Below are positions 12,431 to 24,490 of a stretch of 64,000 nucleotides of DNA, piece after piece. This stretch comes from Xylaria sp. FL1777. Lineage: Eukaryota; Ascomycota; Sordariomycetes; Xylariales; Xylariaceae. Where the stretch lies: the NCBI GenBank assembly GCA_022578965.1, contig MU400506.1:62001-126000 (forward strand), written 5' to 3'. The translations under genes were made by a program, and so were the position numbers. Every line of letters begins with the position of its first letter. Positions within the stretch are counted from its first letter, which is position 1. The notes beneath the pieces are model-generated. The model made no database searches. It saw only the letters and a program-made list of their open reading frames with translations, and had not been told where the DNA came from.

Positions 12431-13630
12431 ATGGTTCAGGTCATGGGTAAAGAAGTTGGACCTACAGGCTTTGGCCTCATGGGATTCACCTGGCGAGCTA
12501 ATCCATGTCCCCAAGAGCAGGCATTCGAGACCATGCGAGAGGCAATAAAGCAGGGAGCAGTCTTCTGGAATGGAGGTGAATTCTACGGTCCTCTCGAGTA
12601 CAACAGTTTAGTTCTTCTCGACCGATACTTTGAGAAGTACCCCGAGGATGCCGACAAGGTCATCCTGTCCATTAAGGGAGGTTTAGAGATCGCAACCCAC
12701 CGCCCGGATGGATCACCTGAAGGAACACGAAAAACCATCGACAACTGCCTCCGCCAGCTGAATGGGCGAAAGAAAATTGACATGTTTGAGTTTGCTCGTC
12801 GGGACCAGACTGTGGATATGAAGGTCACATTCGAAATAATTCAAAAAGAATACATTGATACAGGCAAAGTCGGTGGCATCGCGCTCTCAGGTTAGTTATC
12901 GGAGCCCCTTAACCCCCTTTTGGCATGTTCAAGGGCTATAAATAGCCTAAGCGGGCATATTCTGCTCTTGCAAGCTCCCGAATTTACCAATGTGTGGACA
13001 TTACTGACCCCAGTGTATTAAATCAGAGGTACGGGCTGAGACAATCCATGAAGCTGTGAAGGTCGCCAAAATCGTCGCCTGTGAAGTTGAGCTTTCACTG
13101 TGAGTCTTGTGTTTCTGCAATAACTTGTCGTGTTGTATGAACCAAATATGAACCTAACTATTCACTGAAGATTCTCTACCGACGTGCTGCACAATGGTGT
13201 TGCTGAGGCTTGTGCCAAATATGATATCCCAATTGTTGCGTACTCTCCACTCGGCAAAGGATTTCTCACAGGTCAAATCAAGTCCTTTGATGATATCCCC
13301 AAAGATAGCGCCCTAAGATTTGCACCGCGTTTCCAGCCAGGGGTCAACTTTGATAACAATATCAAGTTGGTCCACCAGGTTGAGGAGCTCGCAAAGAAGA
13401 AGGGCTGCAGCCCTGCTCAGCTTGCGGTCGGCTGGGTAAGAGCATTGAACGGCCGCCCGGGGATGCCCACCATCATCCCAATCCCCGGTGCGACTACGGC
13501 TGAGCGTTTAAGAGAGAACACGAAGGTGGTTGAGCTAACGAACGAGGAGATGGCTGCAATTGATAAAATTTTAGATGATTTTAAGCCAATAGGCCGCCGT
13601 TACCCCGACTTCGTTCCTATTGAGACATAG
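12431..13630 (+). CDS. Aldo-keto reductase, pyridoxal reductase (Plr1) type
   Basis: NADPH-dependent reductase of the aldo-keto superfamily; closest in sequence features to fungal pyridoxal reductases, which convert pyridoxal to pyridoxine in vitamin B6 salvage. Exons are 12431-12890, 13027-13099 and 13171-13630, giving 330 aa. Intron 1 uses the acceptor AAATCAG at 13026, which restores IALSEVRAETI; intron 2 uses donor GTGAGT and a CTAAC branch site. Visible motifs are FWNGGEFYG with the catalytic Tyr, SIKGGL with the Lys, VAYSPLGKGFLTG, and the cofactor segment PIPGATTAERLREN near the C-terminus. Length matches Plr1 (about 330 aa). It begins at the ATG after a CATCACC context. The true substrate is inferred only; related AKRs act on other aldehydes. 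Confidence 0.88.
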
Positions 13631-16230
13631 AGACCAAGGTTATTCTCTAGAGCGCACTCCTGGTCAAATGGTTAGCCAGAAAACACACCAAAGAATGTCT
13701 GGGTTGAATGGTGTCGTCATTTTTATGTAGCGTATAGTCAGGCAAGAGAAATGTCCACATTATTCGAGCTAAAGCTCTTTTGAGCATTGCAGAACTCTTG
13801 AAGTGCTCATCATACATACGCGACAATGAAAATTGATAGGGGAAATAAATATAAGCTCACATTTAGTCATACCTTGGCAGGGTATGAAGCTGTTGGGTTA
13901 GCGGATAGAGAGCGGGAGAAGCTAAAGGGATAAAAAATATTTGACTCGTGGGACACAATCGTTAGAAGTCACTGGTAAACAACATTGTAGGGTAATACAT
14001 AATACATCTTACTTAGGGAGTGGGACAACCAACCGATAGCTTGGGAGCCATGGATGTGTCGAAGGATGGAAATAGGATCGCCAGAGAAAGGGGAACAGTT
14101 GAATGCAAGCAATCTCTTATTTACAAGGCAAGAAGAAGATTTTAGCACGGCGCCACTCTTAATTTGAGACCGTGGGGCTGAGGGTCAACCAATCATCTAC
14201 CCCTGCTTCTGTTCCGTCGAGATTGGAAGACGGGATACACTAGAGACGTTGTGGGACGTGTACCTTTTATACTTCCGACATGCTAATCTTTGGAGTACAC
14301 AGCATACTTAATGCTTATCAACTCGGAGAATTGTACAATGGCATTGGGGAATTTTAATGCGCATTGAGAGGTCTTATTAACTTGTGTGAACTTTTCAATA
14401 ACTCGTGTTGACAATTCAAGTTCTACAAAAGGAGGAAGAACCCACTGCTTCGATGTACATGTAAAAGCGTAGAAGAAGACCGAACAATTTAGCGAGCCTT
14501 CTATTATACTACCTAGATAGGGTAGTACAGGTATTGGATTGGAGATCAAGCAAGGCCGAGGGAAAAAAGATTAATATTACATTGTACCAGTACCTACCTA
14601 TAACGTATGTATCTGACATTGGAAGTGACATGCCCGTGTACAAGACCAGGGTGCTATTTAGTGCAACTGTACACGTGTAATGCCGGCAGGCTTTCCCCAA
14701 CGTTTCCGGTCTAGTAAAGCCTTCTTGTGCACGTAATTAATGGATGGAGTACTGTGCTGTTTGAAACGAGTTCAGGGATACATGTACCTGGTGGAAACTG
14801 CATATCTAACCAATGAATTCACCATAGCTGTATGTCGTTAAGAGAAAAATCAACATCCCTCCAGCTCCTTAATAAATAGTACGTGCTTATAAAAAGAGCT
14901 ACAGCTTCTTAGATAGTTAGGTACATACCTAGTAGTAAGTTTAGATACGAAGGTACATAGTGCTACATGAGGTAGCGTTTTCGTACATGTATAAAAGACA
15001 TACTACCGGTAATAGTAATAGTGCATAGTGTAAGAGAAGTAAATTTCCGCGTATGCAAGCAGAAACCCAAAAGGCCAAGGTGAGCGAAGGAGGGGTTCTT
15101 TGCGGCAGCCTCCATTAGAAGCCGGGAGTTCGTCCAATCATAAGGTACCTAGCTCTCTCGGCGCAGTGTACCTAAGGTACCTAAGTAGACCAAGTTTAGT
15201 CAATGATAGGTAACCCAGCTAGTCTAGGTCTACCAAGCCGCGGTCTAGGTTCCTACGTATACAAGTGCAGTACTGCTAGTGAGCTGTTAAGCCAGCCTCC
15301 CCGCCTAAGTATGCGACAGTTCTTATTTGCCCATTATATTGCTTGTAAGGTTGTAGGGATCTGGGAATATCTACCTGGATATCTACACTAAGTATCTATC
15401 TAGTGTAGTCCCGACAGGTACCCGCAGTCAAGTCATCTAAATTATCATCCTCGAAACTCCTAACTTTTTTCCGTTATACCTTCACTGCCTAACAAGTTTC
15501 CCAGAGGCGGTGCGAAGCGACGACAACCTACAGCTACGCGACTCTTACTCCGACAGCGGCAACGATAAAGATAACGATTTCGATTCGACCGGAAGTAATT
15601 CCAGCCTGGGAATTAAGATATCTGAAGTAACCAACTACGGCCCGCCGCGTCGTCACCGCCCGAGCGACCATGTGGTTGTTGAAGTACTAGGCGCACCTCA
15701 CTCGTCTTTCACCAGCCTCAGGATCCCATAAGCCAGCATTGGTCTGGTCGCTCTACACCTTTCAAACTTCGTGTTGGGGCCGTTCTCCACGGTCCTCAGC
15801 TGCCACTCGTTTCCCCGATTACCCTCGTCGCCCCTACAGATTTCTCGACCGCACGCGGCCAACCGCGACAGCTGCGAGCGAGCACGTCATCGTCGCATCC
15901 GTAGCTGTTAGATAGTTGGCCAAAGCCCAACGACAGGGGAAACTAGCTGTGGGCTGGTTCTGAGCTCAGGGTCTCTATACGGTCTCTCCGCTCACCTTTT
16001 CCAAATGTGTCAACATCGGGAGATAGCCAAGGTCCAGTCCTGATACAATCGAAATCTAGAGTCTCTGCTCGTCATAGTTCCGGGGTTGTTCGTCCCGTCT
16101 ACTGTCTTAGTGGCGCAGCCACGCTGCGATCGCAACCTTTGGTCAACCCGGAACAGCGTGATCCTCGGGTTCCTACTCGCTCGTCAGCGCTACCATAGAT
16201 AGACGCAACGAATTCAATAGCGAGGCGACG
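13631..16230. other. Intergenic region and complex 5' leader
   Basis: From 13631 to about 15480 the sequence is AT-rich with TACCTAGGTAC motifs and no gene that I can support. From about 15480 to 16230 it becomes GC-richer and probably is the leader or upstream exons of the next gene. A CCTAACAAGTTTCCCAG acceptor-like signal precedes an acidic open frame at 15503-15731, and a second frame runs 16007-16198. I could not join these confidently to 16231. Confidence 0.5.
15503..15731 (+). other. Possible upstream exon or uORF of the 886-aa gene
   Basis: An open frame preceded by a branch-and-acceptor-like string (CTAAC then CCCAG). It encodes an acidic, Ser/Asp-rich stretch resembling the disordered composition of the downstream protein, and it ends at TAA 15729-15731. 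It lacks an ATG at its start, so it would need an upstream exon. It may be an alternative N-terminus or only leader sequence. Confidence 0.25.
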
Positions 16231-18940
16231 ATGCAATCATCGTCCAATGCCGCCGAGCAGCGGGCGGATTCGGGCACTATGCCCTACTTACCGTTACCTG
16301 CCTCACCTACGTTGACTAATCCCGATATGATATTGCCTGATTATGACGACAATTCTGTGTCTCTAGATCCTTCACAGTCGCCTCTGATGATGTGGAAGAA
16401 TGCTCATGCCGGTAACATGGGATTGTCGGGGTTCGACTTGTCCGCCGCAGCCTTTACCGCTGGCCCGATCACCCCAACAACACCGATTATATACGGAAAT
16501 GGAACAATGCTATCCGACATTGGAGAGGTCACTGAGGTTGAAAGCACGTGTGGCCCGGGCCGGTCTCGTTCTGGTTCTACGCGAAGTGAACTTGCAATGG
16601 TAACAAGCACTGCCTTACCTTATGAGGCTATCAAACAAAGAATAAAACAATCTAGGATGGCTCACCAAAGACAAATGTCAGTCGATTCTAACAGTACAGT
16701 CACTGCTCATGACCAGACCGGCTTATTTGCCGACTTTGACGATACCGTTAGCGTAGATGATAGCAATTTCCAAGGGGATGATGAAGATAGCGTTGCTGAT
16801 TCTTATATTGATGACACTTCGCCCCAGGAAACTATCTCAGCAGCAAAGGAAGCCTTCGACCCTGATGATCCAAGATATTCTACCACGTTGAGCCGTCGAG
16901 CTGAGGAAATACTGGCAAATGCCAAACGACGCCTGACGGTGAGTGCTTAGACCTCCGATGCTGATGATATCTGCTAAATGATGAAAGACAATGGAAGGCA
17001 ATCTTCATCGGGCGCGATCTTCACTTTACTCTCCGACGTGGTCCTCAATGGGCTCTCAATCAACACCCTCGCCGCCCGTTGGAAGACCTGCTACCGCTAT
17101 CAATCTTGGCAATGAGGATAGCCATAGGAAATCGTCTCATGGTCATAGTAGGATATCTAGTGAGAGCAATATCTTACCTGAGAGCCGGCCCACTGTATCT
17201 ACGCAAAGATCACTGAGTGCTCTAGGCACGGCTGGAGGGTATCGCCGTCCTCAGCAGGGCTCACGCAATGCCGATTACGCGCGGAGTAGCGTCAACGGCG
17301 CTCCATCGAATCCATTATCGTATGGAATCTCAGCTTTTCCAAACGACAAAGTATCCTTGCATGTACAAGATCGGCCTCTCGAACCACTGAGCGAAGGTAG
17401 TGTCTTGGAGGAAAAAGATGCACTCGACCAAGACAATACAAACGCGAACGCAGACGCTTATCTCAGCCCTGTTGGGTCGTTTTCTGACAAGAGTCTGAAA
17501 CGGTCGGCTTCATCAGTGCAGATGCGCGACCTGAAAGATCAAGTTAACGATTTGAAGGGAAGACTCTCAACCTTGAGAGATCAGGCCCGTGCAGATAGTC
17601 TGAAACGTCGGAGCTTACAAAGCTTGCGCACTCCTAGTCCATTTACCCATGCCCGCGTCGAGCAATGGTACGCCGATACAAATACCCATGAAGATGGCGT
17701 AGCTCTACATGGTGATTCTATTACTCAGGAGAGAGCTGAAAGTAGCCCCAGTCTCCGTGATCGAACTAGTATCTTAATCGAGGCACAAGTTTCCCTCGAA
17801 AGCCACGACAAGTCGCATCCAATTCAGCCGACTTATGCTGAAGAACCTGTTGCTCTATTGACGTCAAGTGCAACTGATTCGGAGCTGGTTCCATCCACCA
17901 TTTCTGCCGATGCTGAAGTGAGCGGTGCAGAAATAAATGTTGAGTCTATGAATGAGCTGGATAATAGTGAAGACATAAGAACGGAGGATGAGTACGAATT
18001 CACCGAGACAAATGATTTTGACGAATCAGCAAGCGACAGCGGCGAGTCCACTTATCATGATTCTGTCCAAGCTCAGATTTCTCATGAAGATCGCGAAGAT
18101 GCCTTTGACTATGAGCATTTCTTTTTGCATAGCGCCATGGGGAGTATGAGCCGTAGGCGAATGCGCCGAAAAGGCAGTATAGATAGCTTCAGCTCCGAAG
18201 ACTCTGTGGAGACAACGAGAGGACCCACTGTGTCCCAGACGACGGACGTGGTGGCTATTAAGGCTGGCCACCGTTCTCGGAGAGGAAGCGCAGGGTCTAC
18301 ATCTACCATGGATTCTTTTGCAACGGCAACGGAAGGCCGGCATACCAGGGTGGGCATAATTACCCGTCAGGACTACAACGACGAGTACAATGACGACTAC
18401 GTCGATGTGTACCCCGAACATATCTCGACCCTTCCGGAGCGTGCTCGAACGCACACACCGGACACTGCAAAACGGATGGTATTCAGCCCAGCCGCCAGCG
18501 ACTCGGGTTCCGACCCAAGACAGTCACAGTCCTCTCTTCGTCGCCGTCCTCAAAGCAGCGCGGCCGCGTTTCAGCATCGATCTTCGGCCTCATCTTTATC
18601 GACTGGTACTAACAGAAGCTTTCCGCTTATTCACAAATCAAGGGAGAACAGAGGCGTACCGACGCCCGACGATTCTCCCGATCAGGGGCTCAAGCGGATA
18701 TCAGAGACAATCATGAGCGAGACAGCCAGCATATGTGAGAAAGAGAGCCTGCATGATGGCGAGAAAGTCCCCCCAATGCAAATGCTCCAGAGGGACGACC
18801 AAATCCTTGTTGAGCGACTAGTGGAAAGCCTTGGCCGATGTGTTCTCGGGCTGTCGGAGGCTGGACGTGCGAGCGTCCAGGAAAAAGCATATCGGAGAAA
18901 GATCGAGGCCGCATGTAAGGTTTTGGAAGAGTTTGAATAA
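16231..18940 (+). CDS. Conserved-looking disordered fungal protein, 886 aa, unknown function
   Basis: Two exons, 16231-16938 and 16988-18940, separated by a 49-nt intron (donor GTGAGT, acceptor GAAAG) that keeps frame. The protein is Ser/Asp/Glu-rich and mostly disordered. A predicted coiled coil lies around residues 413-440 (MRDLKDQVNDLKGRLSTLRD). An acidic stretch follows at about 555-595, then Arg/Ser-rich tracts. The last 50 residues form a helical block (ILVERLVESLGRCVLGLSEA ... KVLEEF) that looks like the most constrained part. I do not recognise a named family, although similar architecture is common in uncharacterised Pezizomycotina proteins. A role as scaffold or regulator is only a guess. 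The N-terminus may be longer. Confidence 0.75.
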
Positions 18941-19443
18941 TTCATACGGCCATGTGACCCTGCCTTGGTATTATACCCAGGATAATATCGCTGCGCTCTC
19001 AGGCCACAGGTTAAATCATTTGACTTTTTGTTTTGGCCCCCCCTTTTTGCCTAGTTCCCTTTGTCTTTTTTGCTTGCTTTTTGTTTTGTTTTTTTTGATA
19101 ATCTATAATGTCCACCTAATGAGGACTACGAAAGATGGCTTGTTGAGTACGAAATTACGGCGATTCCCCATTGAAAGGCGCTGCGGCATAAACACGGCAG
19201 AATAGCCCTTGGTCCAGTTGCGTTCTGCGATACCCTAAAGCCAGGCTAGGGGGCCTGTGCACTTGTATTTAGATAGAGGCCTTATTCCAAGTATATACAT
19301 TTTAACAGTTAATACAAGATAGTTTCTACCGCAGTCTCTCACTACTCTGTCATCTGCTAAGCTTTTCTCTGTCAAACATGCTGAAGTCATACTACAACTT
19401 ACTATTGTCGATGCGGATAGGTAGTATGGCCGCGACCGGACTT

Positions 19444-19452
19444 GGCTATAAC
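19444..19452. repeat. Left 9-bp target-site duplication
   Basis: GGCTATAAC, identical to 20059-20067 and immediately outside the 52-bp inverted repeat. Confidence 0.85.
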
Positions 19453-20058
19453 GGCCTCAGTTTTTCGAAGCTGAAGAATTGATATCGGGAGACGAAACTT
19501 AACCCAATACGGCAATAGCCCCATATATACCCACAAATATTCCCCATCTCCTTTTTACTCTACAAAATCTAGCTATATTGAGCAGTATTGTGGAGTGCCT
19601 TAAAGTATTAACTAAGGTCATCTATGAACTAACCAAAAAATAACAGGTGTGCAGCTTAGTCTACTAATACTACTATAATACAGCGCACCTTCACCTACTA
19701 ACACTACTATAATATAGCGCACCCTACCTACCACTTTCTACTAACTTACTACCTTTAACCTTCAACCTTCAACAATAACTATAACACGTTGGTTATACTA
19801 ATAGGTACCTTTAATTTGGTAGAGTTTACTGCTAACTTTTTGTACCTAGGTGTATTCACTAGGTGCACCCTAGGCTTACACTTCAACGCTATAGAAAGCA
19901 GGCCTAACCGTCGTTTTTACCAGTGTCCACAAGGTGTCCAAAACTATACCCATTTTGTATGGGATATGGGGGGGTAGAGAGACATCCAGTGGACTTTTCC
20001 TAAATAGGTTAAGTTTCGTCTCCCGATATCAATTCTTCAGCTTCGAAAAACTGAGGCC
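19453..20058. mobile_element. Mutator-like nonautonomous DNA transposon (606 bp)
   Basis: The ends 19453-19504 and 20007-20058 are perfect 52-bp inverted repeats beginning GGCCTCAGTTTTTCGAAGCT. The element is flanked on both sides by the same 9-mer GGCTATAAC (19444-19452 and 20059-20067), a perfect target-site duplication. Long terminal repeats plus a 9-bp duplication are the hallmark of Mutator-like elements (MULEs). The interior is AT-rich, carries two imperfect tandem copies of a roughly 32-bp unit (19658-19722) and one short frame (19789-19977) resembling a decayed GRF zinc finger. No transposase is present. Identical arms suggest a fairly recent insertion. Confidence 0.88.
19789..19977 (+). 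pseudogene. GRF-type zinc-finger remnant inside the element
   Basis: A 62-codon frame without an ATG start (first codon TTG). Its C-terminal half, with NRRFYQCP then THFVWD, follows the GRF zinc-finger pattern (GRxFYxC ... CxFFxW). The position of the final Cys ligand is Tyr (TAT), one G-to-A step from TGT. The upstream Cys of the finger may be in RCTLG. The fragment probably derives from a larger protein of the parental element; it could also be chance, since it is short. Confidence 0.4.
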
Positions 20059-20067
20059 GGCTATAAC
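20059..20067. repeat. Right 9-bp target-site duplication
   Basis: GGCTATAAC, the direct copy of 19444-19452 on the other flank of the element. Confidence 0.85.
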
Positions 20068-20532
20068 TACATGTCTGAGCTGATTTAGGTGAGGCGAAAT
20101 GCCAAGAATGAAAATAAGGTACGGACCACAAACTATATGATGTGGCGGCGTTCTGTGGCGTCGCGGGCTGCATGTCATTATCCATCTCCACACATGCAGT
20201 ACAACATCAATACCCACTGGAGTTAGTAACTGCGGCACATACCGACCTAACCGTAATAGGTAATCCAGCTTAAGTCATTAGTCAATCAGACTGTAAGCAG
20301 GAAGGAAGGTATCACTCATCTACATGTATAGCCTATACCTACCTAGGCTTCTATCAATTTCTTGGTAACCTACCTGGGTAGTAGCCTCATACTGCAATCT
20401 ACACTGCAATATCTTGTCTTAAGTGTTTTTGTTTGTTATTTTGCAGACCACAACACTGTCACTCTTGATGGTTAGCCTTCCGGGCTAGGTGTCTATGTCC
20501 ACTGATGACCTGACCGACGGCCCCAACTCACC

Positions 20533-23500
20533 ATGGCAGAACACTTCACTCATCAATATATCCCAGTTGGGTGTCTACTCATCGACGTAGATCAGCATCC
20601 CACGCTGTCAACCGCTCTAAATCTAGTTCCAACCCGGCAATGGTACTTCTTCAGCAGGAAATCTGACAGCCTGTCTGTACCTCCAGCCCTGCCGGCTGAA
20701 CTTCAGCATGCCCTTCTTACAACGCCTGCTCTTGTACAATTCAGTTCACTGTGGACTCAAGCATGGATTCAACTAGCCTATGCCACTCAACCAGCGTCAA
20801 CCAGCTCACGCCGCCTCGGAAGGGTTCGTGTGTACGTGCTCCCCCATGATGTCAACAGGAGCACCCAAAGTACCCGGAGCGAATTAATTAGATCGATGTC
20901 CACTCTCCTTCACCAAGTAGAATATTCTCAGGAATGTTGGCAGGGAAAAGATATATATACACCTCAAACACAACCAGCAACTGACAACAGACCTGATATT
21001 ATTAACTATGATGGCTCGCTTCTTACTCTGTTTAACCACATTCCTTCTCCCGATCCTCGTCCAGAGATGACATCGGATCGCGACCTTCGGTGGGCGATGC
21101 AATGCCTCTTGGAGAGCCAAATACCCGGCCTAGTCACAACTCTTTATCCGTACCAGGGTAGATCAGCTGCGCTTAGTGAGTAATTTTTCAGAGCCACTTT
21201 CTTCTCATTTTAGCTATCTTGGTAATATAAAGGCTCGTTGGGGACCAAAATCTCATCACAGATGCCTTTATGACACCACAGCTTACGCTTCGAGGGGTGA
21301 CAACTAATTTCGACTGTTGTAGTGCTTCAACGCGAGCTAGAACCAGGTAGGGTCATAGATCCTCGACTTCGTCCCGTACTTGACCAATCTGGTCAAGCCT
21401 GGTATTGTGATGAAGTCTCCGGTCTCGTTCTTAAGGAGCCGAGATTTTATGATGGAGCTCGTGGCGGAATTCTAGCCGAAGAGATGGGCATTGGCAAAAC
21501 GCTGATATGTCTGGCCCTAATCTTGAGCACGAAATCCGAGCCGTCTAAACCTCCGGATCCTTTCATCGCTGAAATACCTCCTCGCCAAGGTATAGGGAGC
21601 TTAATGGATATGGCAGCGGCAGCAGCAAACAAATATTCGATAGCAGTACGCATACCAATCTCCTCCCCTCCGTTCTCTCTCCCTCCGCTCCTCTCTCTGT
21701 GACTTTTTCTTGTTGTCGAGGTGAATCAAGTCTTTGCCATAAGAAATCACCTCTAATATTTAAGACACTTACAGTGGAAACCATATTTTGAAGCGTGCGC
21801 TACGCAACTTGGTTATGAATATCAGAATTGCATAGGAGCTCTGACAAGACATGAGAATCGAGCTTTGTACAAAGTTAGGAATGCCCTTGTTGAGCCCCGA
21901 CGAAGCAATCGACTTGCACCCCGCGAACTTCCATACAAAAAAGTCTTCCTAAGTCACTTAACTCTCGTCATAGTCCCCAGTAATCTCGTCAAGCAATGGC
22001 AAAACGAGATCAAGAAGCATACAACTGGCCTAAATGTCCTGGTACTCGTTAATCGAGACCCAATCCCTTCGGTCACCGAGCTATTATTCTATGATATTAT
22101 TCTCTTCTCCGAAACCCGCTTCGAACGCATCCAGAAGGAGCGATCAGATGGCGAGGGTCCGCCTCGCGACATTTACTGCCCACTTGAATATATCCATTTC
22201 AAGCGATGTATTATTGACGAAGGGCATAAACTGGGAAATGGAAGCCGCGCTTGGAAAAACGACGTGATGAGGGTGATCGAACGTCTTGAGATTTCTGCTC
22301 GCTGGGTAGTTACCGGAACACCGTCTCGTGGTCTGTATGGTGTTCAACCTCACGATCTTGCGGAAATAAGTAATCCAAGGGGCCCTAATCTGTCACAGGA
22401 CCCTCACAATGAGGTCGCACAGAAACAGGAGCGGGAAGATCTCCAGCGCATTGGAAATCTTACAGCAAAATATCTGAAGGTTCGACCCTGGGCTAACGGC
22501 AAAAATGAGGCTGGTGATAGTGTCGCTGATTGGGGTATGTACGTGAAAGGGTATAACCGAAAGGACTGCTTGGTCAACACACTCAATTCGTTGGTTATTC
22601 GCCATCGTCTCAATGATATAAGCACCTTACTCCCTCCAGTTGATGAAAAAATCATAGTGCTGGATGGGTCTTTTCAAGACCAGTTGTCCCTCAATCTTTT
22701 TTCAATGATGATTATATTCAACTCAGTACAATCTCAGAGAACCGATATGGACTACTTTTTCCACGAAAGGCAGAGGAGAAGCCTAACCCAACTCGTAAAA
22801 AACTTGAGACAAGCGAGTTTTTTTGGCGGCGTCTTTTTTTCCTCAGAGGACATTACTAAAGCCGTGAATACTGCTGAAGAGTTTCTGGAAAAGAAGGAGG
22901 TCCCTATCAGCTGCGACGACGAGGATCTTCTCAGGCAGGCTATCGAATTTGGGAAGAAGGCTGCACAGAATCGCCTCAAAGACGTCAGTAACCGTTTTCA
23001 TTCAATGCCTATTTATGTACAGGACTTTCCGGGAGGCGGGGGGAAATCTTGGTCTCTCGACGATGAAGAGACAGAAGAAGGGCTCGTGGTACGTGATTCT
23101 CGGATTCCTTTTTCATATTGTTTAGGCGCCTTTAAGAATGTGCATGCTCTATTTCGAGCTATAATCATATCTCAGAACTGTCGACACTCCGGGATCATTC
23201 ACAAGTTATACACGAGGTAGCATCACTGACTCTTAGTGCTATAGTGTACTGATGCAGGACTGATACAATCACTTCAAAATTTCTTGAACCCATGTATTGA
23301 CGCCCCGACTTCACTTCAACTTATGATCAATAGTGGTAGTTTGGATCAACAGGGGCTAGCTGAGCGGTCGCAAGCGCTGGCAGCGGCTTCTGATGCTAGT
23401 GAGGGTATAACAAGTCAAGCGACACAAACGACGGCACTAGCCGGCAATACATTGCTCGGCGGCGATTATCATACGGCACCAAAATCAAAGAATTTACAGG

Positions 23501-24490
23501 GTTCAACTTCCAATGGTCTTGAACAGCATCCCCATGCAAGGGTTGATCTACTAAATAAGATTGAAGTTGCTAAACCTCTTGCTAAGACAAGAATCATTTC
23601 TACAATTTCGGCAAAGCTGTCATACTTGATTGACTCTATTATAAAGCATCAGGACGACGAACAGATCCTCATTTTCTATGACAACGACAATGTAGCCTTT
23701 TATCTTGCTGGTGTTCTTGAGATTGTAAGTTAGTTCTCAATCCTTATATGCAACTAAGACTAACACTAGGTGTCAGCTCCAAATCCAGCACTTAATCTAT
23801 TCAAGAGTTGGTCTCAGCGCAGAGAGACGCGCACAATACGTAGCCACATTCACGAACAGTCCCAAGTTCCGAGTGTTGTTGATGGATATCAGCCAAGCTG
23901 CATTCGGTCTCGACATGCGGAGCGCTTCGCGTATATACTTCATCTCACCAGTACTAAACCCGCAAGTTGTGGCGCAGGCGATTGGAAGAGCTCGTCGAAT
24001 CAGCCAGCAAAAGCCTGTTTCAGTCGAGACTTTAGTTCTACGGAACAGTATCGAGGAAGTTATGATAGATCGTCGGGAGCATATGACACAGGCAGAGCAC
24101 AGCAGGATAAAAAACGTCCTGGATGATGGGAAAATTAAAGAGTGGATTCGAAAACCCAAGATCCACCCAATGACTGACGCGAAGGAGGGCTTGGAACAGA
24201 CTGCCCTATTATCATCACCGCAGTACGTGTTCGGTAGAGGATTTGGACGAGCGTCGCTCCATCCCGACGACGGATTAATTACAGACAGTCCAGATGCTAA
24301 AAGTACTGCAAACTCTACGAAGTTGCATGAGGTTGCGGCCGTCCCGTTCAGGCTCAACAGAGGGCCTAAGCGAGCATTGAGCCCCGATGGAACTGAAGTC
24401 ACGGATAGCAGGACTCCCAATGGAGAGGCTATTTCTGAGAGTCCATTCAAGCGCCGGGCGCGGGTTGCCTGGGTTGACCAAGAAGTGTAA
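20533..24490 (+). CDS. SNF2-family ATPase, Rad5/Rad16-like
   Basis: DNA-dependent ATPase of the SNF2 superfamily, likely nuclear. Proposed exons: 20533-21175, 21323-21645, 21775-23088, 23176-23216, 23334-23724, 23777-24490 (about 941 aa). The 23089-23175 intron is optional because the frame stays open through it (about 970 aa unspliced). Helicase signatures in order: LYPYQ, GGILAEEMGIGKT (Walker A), LVIVPSNLVKQW, IIDEGHKLG (DEGH box), RWVVTGTPSRG, then after a long insert ILIFYDNDN, RVLLMDISQAAFGLD and QAIGRARRISQ. Splices at 21175/21323 and 23724/23777 restore YQGRSAALMLQREL and LEILQIQHLIYSR. No RING finger or HIRAN domain is seen, so it is not Rad5 itself; it resembles a filamentous-fungal SNF2 group of unknown role. 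Confidence 0.85.

Larger units (their letters stand above)
18941..20532. other. Intergenic region carrying a Mutator-like element
   Basis: Holds the 3' flank of the 886-aa gene, the 606-bp element at 19453-20058, and then 474 bp leading to the SNF2 gene, which includes a TACCTACCTAGG-type motif near 20340. The element therefore sits in or next to the SNF2 promoter. Confidence 0.7.

Noticed and set aside
23217..23257. Frameshift (pseudogene) in the SNF2 gene
   Set aside because: An acceptor at 23333 restores the frame with normal intron length, so no mutation needs to be assumed.
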